DNA of 18,101 bases from positions 1 through 18,101 of the forward strand of contig CALHVK010000058.1 of NCBI GenBank assembly GCA_938039195.1. Direction: 5' to 3'. The translations under genes were made by a program, and so were the position numbers. This DNA is from an uncultured Carnobacteriaceae bacterium (GTDB lineage Bacteria; Bacillota; Bacilli; Lactobacillales; Aerococcaceae). The notes below the pieces were generated by a model that had not been told where the DNA came from, made no database searches, and saw nothing but the letters and a program-made list of their open reading frames with translations. Of the stretch, positions 1-6,080 are shown piece after piece; within the stretch, counting starts at the first letter, position 1; each line of letters begins with the position of its first letter.

Positions 1-66
1 AGTATAAATAAAAATTGGATTTCGGGAAAGCCGTATGGCTATCATCATAGTGACGTGGGCGCATAA
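1..66 (+). CDS. Possible C-terminal end of an upstream gene (partial)
   Basis: From the first base one plus-strand frame stays open for 21 codons and then reaches TAA. The last residues read NWISGKPYGYHHSDVGA, a composition that is plausible for a real protein tail. I do not recognise the family, and 21 codons is too short to separate a real end from chance. If real, the gene is convergent with tyrS and the hairpins at 98-224 would end its transcript. Confidence 0.25.
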   Translation, partial: SINKNWISGKPYGYHHSDVGA

Positions 67-97
67 AATAAGAGAAGCTTAAAGAGTTATACGCAGT

Positions 98-180
98 AGC
101 TGATTGGCATAAGCTTCATCACTCGTGATTTGCTTATGCCTAATCAGCCTTGCGGAAATCCTTCACAGTGCGAAGGATTT
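98..180. repeat. Two adjacent inverted-repeat hairpins in the tyrS 3' intergenic region
   Basis: Bases 100-114 pair with 132-147 (CTGATTGGCATAAGC against its complement with one bulged T), and the loop holds a further ATCAC/GTGAT stem. Immediately after, AAATCCTTC at 156-164 pairs perfectly with GAAGGATTT at 172-180. Neither is followed by a clear T-tract on either strand. They may be part of a convergent-terminator region, or a structured RNA. No coding frame explains them. Confidence 0.5.
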
Positions 181-194
181 GAAACCACTAAAAG

Positions 195-224
195 AAAATG
201 GACTCACACTGTGAGTCCATTTTT
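195..224. terminator. Bidirectional intrinsic terminator between tyrS and the left-edge gene
   Basis: AAAATGGACTCAC at 195-207 pairs perfectly over 13 bp with 211-223 around a 3-nt loop. The flanking A and T runs give a U-rich tail on the plus strand (TTTTT) and a shorter one on the minus strand (TTTTCTTTTA), so it can serve both tyrS and a convergent gene. Its 19-nt core recurs with one change at 10354-10372. Confidence 0.7.
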
Positions 225-274
225 AGCTTTTGTCTTACTCCCGTAAGGATTCGCAAGAATCATCCGTAAGTCTT

Positions 275-1540
275 TTATTTCAACACCACTAAGAAGTATT
301 TTTTCTTACCGCGGCGGACGATGACGAAGCGTTCTTCGAAGGAATGTTCTTTCGTCCATTCGAATTCGAGGTCGGTTACTTTTTCACCATTGATTGAAAT
401 TGCGCCGTTTTGAATGTCTTCGCGTGATTGTCTTCTTGATGGTTCGATGCCAAGGTCAACAAGCCATGTTGCTAAGTTTTGGCTTTCTTTTGAACTTTCG
501 AAGGTTGGCATGTTCTTGAAGCCTTGTTCGATTTCGTCGGCTGTTAATTGTTGTACGTTTCCTGTGAAGAGCGCGTTTGTAATTTTCTTCGCGTCTTCTA
601 GGGCTTTTTCGCCGTGAACAAAGCGAGTCACTTCTTCAGCAAGGCGGATTTGTGCTTCACGTTTATGTGGTTCTGTCGCCACTTTTTCTTCGAGCGCTTC
701 GATTTCTTCGCGTTCTAAGAATGTGAAGTACTTGATATATTTAATCACATCGCGGTCATCTTGGTTTAACCAGAATTGGTAGAATTCGTATGGAGTTGTC
801 TTTTCAGGGTCGAGCCATACAGCGCCACCAGCTGATTTCCCGAATTTTGTACCGTCTGATTTTAACATCAATGGAATGGTTAGACCGTATGCACGAGACT
901 CTGCTCCTTCTACTTTACGGATTAACTCAAGCCCTGAAGTGATGTTCCCCCATTGGTCCGCACCACCGATTTGAACTTGCACGTCTTCTGTCTTGAATAA
1001 ATGCAAGAAGTCCATTGATTGTAGGATTTGGTATGAGAATTCTGTAAATGAAATTCCCACTTCTAGACGGCTTGCGACAACGTCTTTCGCCAGCATTGTG
1101 TTCAAGTTGAAATGCTTCCCGTAGTCACGTAAGAAGTCTAATAATGATAAATCTTTTGTCCAATCGTAGTTGTTTACAAGGCGTAATGTCGCTTGGTCTT
1201 CATCTGTTGTGAAGAATAATTTCTTCATTTGCGCTGTTAATTTTTCAACGTTATGTTGAACTTGTTCCATTGATTGAAGCACACGTTCGCTTGTACGACC
1301 ACTTGGATCCCCGATAGAACCTGTTGCTCCACCAATCAAGATAACTGGTTTATGTCCTGCTAATTGGAAACGACGAAGAATCATAAATGGAATTAAGTGT
1401 CCAATGTGCATGCTGTCGCCAGTTGGGTCTACCCCACAGTAGAGCGATACAGCCTTTTCGCTTGTTAAGGCACGTAAGCCTTCTTCATCTGTCATTTGGT
1501 TGATGGCGCCGCGCCATTCTAAATCATCGATAATGTTCAT
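275..1540 (-). CDS. tyrS: Tyrosyl-tRNA synthetase
   Basis: Class Ic aminoacyl-tRNA synthetase that charges tRNA-Tyr with tyrosine in the cytosol; active as a dimer. The product from the start chosen here is 421 residues, normal for Gram-positive TyrRS. Visible features are the tyrosine-binding stretch YCGVDPTGDSMHIGHL with HIGH at about 45-48, IGGADQWGNI at about 191-200, the class I signature KFGKS at about 232-236, and a C-terminal S4-type RNA-binding segment (SRRQSREDIQNGAISINGEKV). An in-frame ATG 48 bp further upstream (1588) is rejected because it lies in the T-box terminator and would add residues encoded by the leader; the ATG at 1540 follows a GAAGGGAAG ribosome binding site. The gene is preceded by its own T-box and promoter just after argS. 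Confidence 0.97.
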   Translation of the reverse strand: MNIIDDLEWRGAINQMTDEEGLRALTSEKAVSLYCGVDPTGDSMHIGHLIPFMILRRFQLAGHKPVILIGGATGSIGDPSGRTSERVLQSMEQVQHNVEKLTAQMKKLFFTTDEDQATLRLVNNYDWTKDLSLLDFLRDYGKHFNLNTMLAKDVVASRLEVGISFTEFSYQILQSMDFLHLFKTEDVQVQIGGADQWGNITSGLELIRKVEGAESRAYGLTIPLMLKSDGTKFGKSAGGAVWLDPEKTTPYEFYQFWLNQDDRDVIKYIKYFTFLEREEIEALEEKVATEPHKREAQIRLAEEVTRFVHGEKALEDAKKITNALFTGNVQQLTADEIEQGFKNMPTFESSKESQNLATWLVDLGIEPSRRQSREDIQNGAISINGEKVTDLEFEWTKEHSFEERFVIVRRGKKKYFLVVLK

Positions 1541-1570
1541 CTTGTTTCTTCCCTTCTTTCTTGTAAATAA

Positions 1571-1801
1571 AAAATCCCTAATAGCCAAAAAGACTATTAG
1601 GGACGATTTTCACCGTGTTACCACCCTTGTTGACGATGCATGGCATCATCCACTCGAGCATCCTTATCGCGGATGAGACGTCCTGACGGATAGCTCCCAA
1701 GTGTACTTCGCGGATGTGGGGGATTGTCTTGCACCAACCGACAATTCTCTTCTTTCTCCCGTGGACAACCACTACTGCGCTTGTTCATTGCTTCTATATG
1801 T
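1571..1801 (-). promoter_or_regulatory. T-box riboswitch of tyrS (specifier UAC)
   Basis: On the minus strand the leader carries the T-box core AAGGGTGGTAACACGG (1628-1613), which forms the antiterminator with the uncharged tRNA acceptor end. It is followed by a terminator in which 1575-1584 pairs with 1594-1603 ahead of a T-run. In stem I the specifier loop reads GAAG-TAC-ACTT, with TAC at 1705-1703, a tyrosine codon matching the downstream gene. Uncharged tRNA-Tyr should favour readthrough into tyrS. Leader boundaries are approximate. Confidence 0.92.
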
Positions 1802-1807
1802 GCATTT

Positions 1808-1836
1808 AGTATACGGCTTATCCTACTTGATGTCAA
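1808..1836 (-). promoter_or_regulatory. Promoter of tyrS
   Basis: On the minus strand TTGACA (1836-1831) lies 17 bp before TATACT (1813-1808), a near-consensus housekeeping promoter. The -35 box begins only about 4 bp after the argS stop codon. No terminator is visible between argS and this promoter, so some readthrough into the tyrS T-box is possible. Confidence 0.85.
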
Positions 1837-1839
1837 TGA

Positions 1840-3531
1840 CTACATTTCATCTGGAGCAGCCACGCCAAGAAGCGCTAGGCCTTGTTTGAGGATGCTTGCT
1901 GTTGTTTGTACTAAAGCGATACGGCTGTTGAAGGCTTCATCTTCAACGAGTACTTTTGTATGGGCGTAATATTTATTGAACGCTTGTGCTAAATTGATAA
2001 CGAATTTTGCAATTGCTGATGGTTCGCATTTTTCTTCAGCAAAGCGGACAACGTTTGGATAGTTTTCGATGAGTTTCAATACTTCCCACGCATCATCGTC
2101 TGTTAATGAGAACGCCTCTTTTGTATCGACCGTATGGTTGGCTTTACGTAAAATACTCATCGCACGCGCATGCGTATATTGTACGTATGGTCCTGTTTCT
2201 CCTTCGAATTGCACCACTTCTTCAAGCGCGAAGTCGAAGTTGTTTGTACGATCGTTCTTCAAGTCGTGGAAAATAACCGCACCCACCCCAACAGCGTGAG
2301 CTACTGCTTCTTTGTTTTCAAGCGATGGATTTTTTGCTTCGATTTGTTTCAAAGCAAGTTCTGTCGCTTCTTTTAACACGCCTTCAAGAAGGATGATTTT
2401 TCCTTTACGTGTCGATAATTTCTTACCGTTCAATGTGATTAGTCCGAATGGAATATGCACGATATTTTCAGACCAAGGTAAGTTTAATTCTTTTAAGACA
2501 GCTTTTAATTGTTTGAAGTGGTTTGATTGTTCCATCCCTACCACGTAAATACATTTTGCGAAATCGTAAGTATTCTTACGGTAGTTTGCGGCTGCTAAGT
2601 CACGTGTCATGTATAATGTTGCGCCGTCTGATTTTTTAATTAATGCTGGTGGTAAGTCATATTTCTCAAGGTCTACGATTGTGGCACCATTATCCACTTT
2701 TAGTAAGTTCGCTTCTTCAAGCATATCCACCACAACGTCCATCTTGTCGTTATAGAACGCTTCACCGTTGTATGAATCAAAAGTCACACCTAATAAGTCA
2801 TACACGCGGTTGAATTCTTTCAACGATTCGCTTCTGAACCATTCCCATAGACGAACGGCTTCTGGGTCTCCGTCTTCTAGTTTCTTGAACCATGCACGGC
2901 CTTTGTCATCGAGCGTTGGGTCTAGTTCTGCTTCTTCGTGAAAACGAACATATAATTTAATGAGTTCTGCGATTGGATCTGCTTTTACAAGCTCTTCGCT
3001 TCCCCATAATTTGTACGCTTCAATCAATTTCCCGAATTGTGTTCCCCAGTCTCCTAAGTGGTTGATACGAATTGGCTCATAGCCCACTTTTTTCTCAAGG
3101 TTCGCAATCGCGTTCCCGATTACTGTTGAACGTAAATGTCCCATTGACATTGGTTTCGCGATGTTTGGTGAAGACATATCGATGACCACTTTACGTCCTT
3201 GACCGTAATCCCAGTCCCCGTAATGTTCGCCAAGTTCTAAGACTTCTTTTAAGACTTCATCGGCAAAAGCGCTACGTTCTAAGAAGAAGTTCGCGTATGG
3301 TCCCATTGCTTCTGCGCGTTCGATGTGCTTATCGCTAACGGCTTCCACGATTTCTGCCGCGATGGCTTGTGGAGCTTTACGTAATACTTTTGCAAGTGTA
3401 AATGCAGGGAAAGCAAGGTCCCCTTGGTTTGCGTATTTAGGCACTTCAATCATTGATACGATTTCGTCAACGCTTAAATGCTCGCCGACTGTTTTTGCGA
3501 TTTGTTCTGCAACAATTTTCTTGTAATTCAT
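1840..3531 (-). CDS. argS: Arginyl-tRNA synthetase
   Basis: Class Ia synthetase that attaches arginine to tRNA-Arg in the cytosol and needs tRNA for amino-acid activation. The 563-residue product has the N-terminal additional domain (1 to about 85), the HIGH-type motif in SPNIAKPMSMGHLRST (about 121-135; SMGH is a usual Gram-positive variant), the KMSKS-equivalent KLSTRKGK at about 371-378, and a C-terminal DALR anticodon-binding domain beginning near QYTHARAMSILRKA. The start ATG at 3531 follows an AAAGGAGA ribosome binding site. It is regulated by its own T-box leader. The gene ends directly before the tyrS promoter. Confidence 0.97.
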   Translation of the reverse strand: MNYKKIVAEQIAKTVGEHLSVDEIVSMIEVPKYANQGDLAFPAFTLAKVLRKAPQAIAAEIVEAVSDKHIERAEAMGPYANFFLERSAFADEVLKEVLELGEHYGDWDYGQGRKVVIDMSSPNIAKPMSMGHLRSTVIGNAIANLEKKVGYEPIRINHLGDWGTQFGKLIEAYKLWGSEELVKADPIAELIKLYVRFHEEAELDPTLDDKGRAWFKKLEDGDPEAVRLWEWFRSESLKEFNRVYDLLGVTFDSYNGEAFYNDKMDVVVDMLEEANLLKVDNGATIVDLEKYDLPPALIKKSDGATLYMTRDLAAANYRKNTYDFAKCIYVVGMEQSNHFKQLKAVLKELNLPWSENIVHIPFGLITLNGKKLSTRKGKIILLEGVLKEATELALKQIEAKNPSLENKEAVAHAVGVGAVIFHDLKNDRTNNFDFALEEVVQFEGETGPYVQYTHARAMSILRKANHTVDTKEAFSLTDDDAWEVLKLIENYPNVVRFAEEKCEPSAIAKFVINLAQAFNKYYAHTKVLVEDEAFNSRIALVQTTASILKQGLALLGVAAPDEM

Positions 3532-3579
3532 CTTTGTTCTCCTTTTCTTTGGTTTTTATACTCGGATATCCATTTGCAC

Positions 3580-3815
3580 AAAAAAATCCCTATACGACGA
3601 CAGTCATATAGAGACGAGAATTCCCGTGGTACCACTCTGCTTGCTCAAATTGAGCCACTTTAATCGGTAACGGCGAATCCGGATTATCCTACATTTCAAA
3701 TAATCATTTCAAAAGTGCGGTTCATTTTTAATGAATGGTTGGCTTTCACCCTTCCAACTCGCTAATACATTCGGTTAAAAACTACTCTCTTTTTCATCAA
3801 TTTTGCTATTTAACT
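3580..3815 (-). promoter_or_regulatory. T-box riboswitch of argS (specifier CGC)
   Basis: The minus-strand leader contains the T-box core AGAGTGGTACCACGGG (3638-3623). It is followed by a terminator whose 11-bp stem pairs 3603-3613 with 3588-3598 before seven U residues (3586-3580). The specifier region reads GAAC-CGC-ACTT with CGC at 3719-3717, an arginine codon, in exactly the same local context as UAC in the tyrS leader. Uncharged tRNA-Arg should prevent termination. The 5' boundary is estimated from the promoter. Confidence 0.9.
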
Positions 3816-3822
3816 GTCATCC

Positions 3823-3851
3823 ACTGTATCATAACTAGCATCATTTTGCAA
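3823..3851 (-). promoter_or_regulatory. Probable promoter of argS
   Basis: On the minus strand TTGCAA (3851-3846) is separated by 17 bp from TACAGT (3828-3823). TATGAT overlaps slightly upstream and is an alternative -10 box. It sits immediately after the stop codon of the 51-codon gene at 3854-4009. Confidence 0.55.
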
Positions 3852-3853
3852 TT

Positions 3854-4009
3854 TTACTTCTCTTTGAAATAACGAACCCCATTGACCACTGATGAAATGG
3901 CAAATAATACCGCAACGATTCCATAGAGGGGCTTCGAAACGAACGCTAAAATCACAAACGCAATCGCACAAATGGCGTAAACAATACATTGATATAAGTT
4001 TTGATTCAT
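3854..4009 (-). CDS. Small hydrophobic membrane protein, 51 residues
   Basis: A short gene starting at ATG 4009 and ending at TAA 3854. The product begins MNQNLYQCIVYAICAIAF and has two hydrophobic stretches (about 8-24 and 29-43) split by SKPLYG, ending in the charged tail RYFKEK. It looks like a two-pass or hairpin inner-membrane miniprotein. Its ribosome binding site AGGTGA overlaps the trmL stop codon and it starts 9 bp after trmL ends, so it is probably the third gene of the queG-trmL operon. I do not recognise a family. Support is the strong ribosome binding site, the clean transmembrane pattern and the operon position. Confidence 0.72.
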   Translation of the reverse strand: MNQNLYQCIVYAICAIAFVILAFVSKPLYGIVAVLFAISSVVNGVRYFKEK

Positions 4010-4018
4010 TCCTGTCAC

Positions 4019-4528
4019 CTACTTCAATTTATCATGGTCATACGTGTGCACGAGTTCAAGCCCTGCAAAACGTTGTTGACGAAGCGCTTCGTACACGACA
4101 ATCGCTGCCGTATTCGATAAGTTCAATGACCGCACATGCGTATCGTTCATCGGAAGACGCAAGCATTTCTCTTCGTTTTCGCGCATAAACGCTTCAGGAA
4201 GACCGGTTGTTTCTTTCCCGAACATGAAGAATTGTTCCTCGTCACGGGCTAAATCCACCTCATCATAAGTATGGTTGGCGAATTTTGTAATTAAATATAA
4301 TGGACGTTCTCCTAAATACTCTAAGAACGCTTCGAGGGATTTGTGATACGTAATATCGACATCATGCCAATAATCGAGACCCGCGCGTTTTAAGTGCTTG
4401 TCATCTGTCGAGAATCCAAGCGGTTCAATCAGGTGTAATGGCGAATTCGTCGCCGCACAGGTTCTTGCGATATTCCCAGTATTTGCTGGAATTTGTGGTT
4501 CAAATAATACGATATGATTCACCGTCAT
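4019..4528 (-). CDS. trmL: tRNA (cytidine/uridine-34-2'-O)-methyltransferase
   Basis: SPOUT-class methyltransferase of the TrmL family (also named CspR/YibK), 169 residues. In characterised members it 2'-O-methylates the wobble nucleotide of tRNA-Leu isoacceptors using S-adenosylmethionine. Visible motifs are HIVLFEPQIPANTGNIARTCAAT near the N-terminus, FGKETTGLP, LRLPM and NLSNTAAIVVYEALRQ, the last two helping form the trefoil-knot cofactor site. Its ATG overlaps the queG stop codon by 4 bp (ATGA), so the two are translationally coupled. The length is close to the family norm of about 155-170 residues. Confidence 0.93.
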   Translation of the reverse strand: MTVNHIVLFEPQIPANTGNIARTCAATNSPLHLIEPLGFSTDDKHLKRAGLDYWHDVDITYHKSLEAFLEYLGERPLYLITKFANHTYDEVDLARDEEQFFMFGKETTGLPEAFMRENEEKCLRLPMNDTHVRSLNLSNTAAIVVYEALRQQRFAGLELVHTYDHDKLK

Positions 4529-5733
4529 TTGGTTGCCTCTTCTCTATATTTTTCTTGTAAAACTACAATTGCTTTGTCTAATTCTTCAATTAACTCGATA
4601 TCTTCCTTCGACGGATTTTCGAGCGATTCGAGTTTCTTCGTCGCTGCTGCTTTTTGCTCGTTAAAATAGTGAATCATTTCTTCGTTCGACTCATTCACGA
4701 TTTCTGCAACGGCCCATGCAGCGGTTCCCTTCATCACGGGACGCATATCTTCTTTCATGACACGAAGAAGGAGTGGCACCGCCGTTTTATCGCGGTAATT
4801 GGCCAGGGCGATAATCGCATTTCGCTGCAACGGCTTCTTTCCACGCCACGATCCGGCCATTTTGCCAAAGCGCTCCTTGAATTCCTTGTTCGAAATCGTC
4901 ACGAGCGGCTTCAATAGCGGATGCGTCTCCTCAACGGATGGCTCCATTTCAGGATGCAAGTGGAAATCTTTCCCCTTATTATACGGACACACTTGCTGGC
5001 AAATATCACAGCCGTAAATCACATGCCCGATTTTTTTACGAAACTCTTGCGGCATAAAGCCCTTTGTCTGCGTCTGATACGACAAGCATCGCATGGCATT
5101 CATACGCCCATCTCCTAGGAGCGCACCAGTCGGACAGAAATCCACACAGCGCGTACAATCGCCGCAGCCGTAGTCCACCATCTCGTCGGTTGGAAACTCG
5201 ATATTCGTAATCAGCTCCCCTAAGTAGACATACGAGCCAAATTCCTTCGTAATGAGAAGCCCATTCTTGCCGACAAAGCCGATTCCTGCACGCTCAGCCA
5301 CGCGGACATCGATTAATTCACCGGTGTCGACCATCGGCTTAAACCTAGAGTCTTCGTCTTGAACTTCTTCTTTGATGTAGTTAATGAGGGCTTCCATGCG
5401 TCTTGAGAGAATAAAGTGATAATCCTCCCCCCACGAAGCCCGTGCAAATGCCCCGCGACGCTCTCCCTTCACACGTTCCGGCTTATTCTTAGGAAGTGTC
5501 GGATATGCCAGCGCAATGGAAATAATGGTTTTTGGAGTGTCGAAGATTTTCTCAGGATAAATACGCTCTTCTAGCACTGGATGCTCAAATCCTGTCGTAT
5601 GGCCGAGTTCTTTAGAACGGCGCATGCTCTCTTCTAAGTGCGTAAACGGCTCGGCAGAAGCAAAACCAATCTTATCGATGCCAAGCTCTTTACTTTTAGC
5701 GATAATTTTCTGTTTTAAGACTGCTGTATCCAT
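4525..5733 (-). CDS. queG: Epoxyqueuosine reductase
   Basis: QueG performs the last step of queuosine synthesis, reducing epoxyqueuosine to queuosine at position 34 of tRNA-Tyr, -His, -Asn and -Asp, with cobalamin and two 4Fe-4S clusters. The product (402 residues) shows the cluster motif CGDCTRCVDFCP (Cys 190, 193, 196, 200) and a second set CDICQQVCP (Cys 242, 245, 249). The segment PMVDTGEL carries the presumed catalytic Asp (about 136), and HEAT-like repeats follow from about residue 290. The start at 5733 is chosen because GGAGG lies 7 bp before it; the frame is open 54 bp further upstream to 5787, but that would place the start in the promoter area. It is the first gene of a queG-trmL-small membrane protein operon. 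Confidence 0.95.
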   Translation of the reverse strand: MDTAVLKQKIIAKSKELGIDKIGFASAEPFTHLEESMRRSKELGHTTGFEHPVLEERIYPEKIFDTPKTIISIALAYPTLPKNKPERVKGERRGAFARASWGEDYHFILSRRMEALINYIKEEVQDEDSRFKPMVDTGELIDVRVAERAGIGFVGKNGLLITKEFGSYVYLGELITNIEFPTDEMVDYGCGDCTRCVDFCPTGALLGDGRMNAMRCLSYQTQTKGFMPQEFRKKIGHVIYGCDICQQVCPYNKGKDFHLHPEMEPSVEETHPLLKPLVTISNKEFKERFGKMAGSWRGKKPLQRNAIIALANYRDKTAVPLLLRVMKEDMRPVMKGTAAWAVAEIVNESNEEMIHYFNEQKAAATKKLESLENPSKEDIELIEELDKAIVVLQEKYREEATK

Positions 5734-5761
5734 CAAAAACCTCCTCTCTTTCTTCCTATCT

Positions 5762-5797
5762 ATTGTACTATACTTCTCTTTTATCACAAAGTGTCTA
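5762..5797 (-). promoter_or_regulatory. Possible queG promoter
   Basis: On the minus strand two overlapping arrangements are visible: TTGTGA (5789-5784), 16 bp, TACAAT (5767-5762); or TAGACA (5797-5792), 19 bp, TATAGT (5772-5767). The first is the better fit. Both start downstream of the terminator hairpin at 5808-5855, so queG could be transcribed independently of the putative small RNA. Confidence 0.5.
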
Positions 5798-5807
5798 AAT
5801 TTTGCGC

Positions 5808-5902
5808 AAAAAAAGAACGCTAGCCTTCGGTGTAAACACTGCGAAAGTTAACGTTAGTCGAACATCTCTTGCCGTGCAAAATGAATTACAGAGCAAAAGA
5901 TT
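5808..5902 (-). ncRNA. Candidate small RNA or attenuated leader upstream of queG
   Basis: On the minus strand TTGATT (5937-5932), a 17-bp spacer and TATTAT (5914-5909) make a good promoter, predicting a start near 5902. About 50 nt later comes a long hairpin, AACGTTAACTTTCG/GTG (5855-5842, 5839-5837) pairing with CAC/CGAAGGCTAGCGTT (5832-5816), with loop TTTA and one small bulge. It is followed directly by seven U residues (5814-5808). No open frame longer than a few codons lies inside, so a non-coding transcript of about 95 nt is predicted. It could instead be a leader that attenuates queG. I do not recognise a known RNA family. Confidence 0.5.
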
Positions 5903-5945
5903 ATTTGTATAATAGCGCTTTTCTTAGAAAAAATCAACTGAAAAG

Positions 5946-6008
5946 TTAAGAAATTCTAACGTTTTTGAAAAATTTTTTATCGCTCGCCAAGTTATCTTGA
6001 ATTTTCAT
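5946..6008 (-). CDS. Possible 20-residue peptide ORF
   Basis: ATG at 6008 is preceded by AGAAGGA at a workable distance of about 8 nt, and the frame runs 20 codons to TAA at 5946. The predicted peptide starts MKIQDNLASD and is rich in Lys and Phe. It lies between the gene D terminator and the small-RNA promoter, and I see no convincing promoter of its own. It could be a small peptide gene, a relic, or chance; evidence rests on the ribosome binding site only. Confidence 0.22.
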   Translation of the reverse strand: MKIQDNLASDKKFFKNVRIS

Positions 6009-6054
6009 CAAAAAATCCTTCTGTGATGCATTTTAAGAGTGTTATAAATAAAGA

Positions 6055-6079
6055 AAAAGCAACTCCTTGAGTTGCTTTT
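6055..6079 (-). terminator. Terminator of SseB-like gene D
   Basis: AAAAGCAACTC pairs perfectly (11 bp) with GAGTTGCTTTT around a 3-nt loop, directly after the stop codon of the gene at 6081-7430. On the minus strand it is followed by TTTCTTTATTT. Confidence 0.88.
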
Positions 6080-6080
6080 C

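Noticed and set aside
1541..1588. Upstream extension of tyrS by 16 residues starting at 1588
   Set aside because: The extra codons come from the T-box terminator stem and its T-run; the ATG at 1540 has a proper ribosome binding site and gives a normal-length TyrRS.
1618..1836. Short open frames across the tyrS leader (minus strand)
   Set aside because: They overlap the T-box, have no ribosome binding site and their reading frames are explained by RNA structure, not protein.
3892..4188. Plus-strand open frame opposite the small membrane gene and trmL
   Set aside because: It is antisense to well-supported genes, has no ribosome binding site, and the product has no domain-like pattern.
5808..5902. 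preQ1 riboswitch or T-box upstream of queG
   Set aside because: I see no preQ1-I or preQ1-II core sequence and no AGGGTGGNACC-type T-box motif; only a promoter and a terminator-like hairpin are supported.
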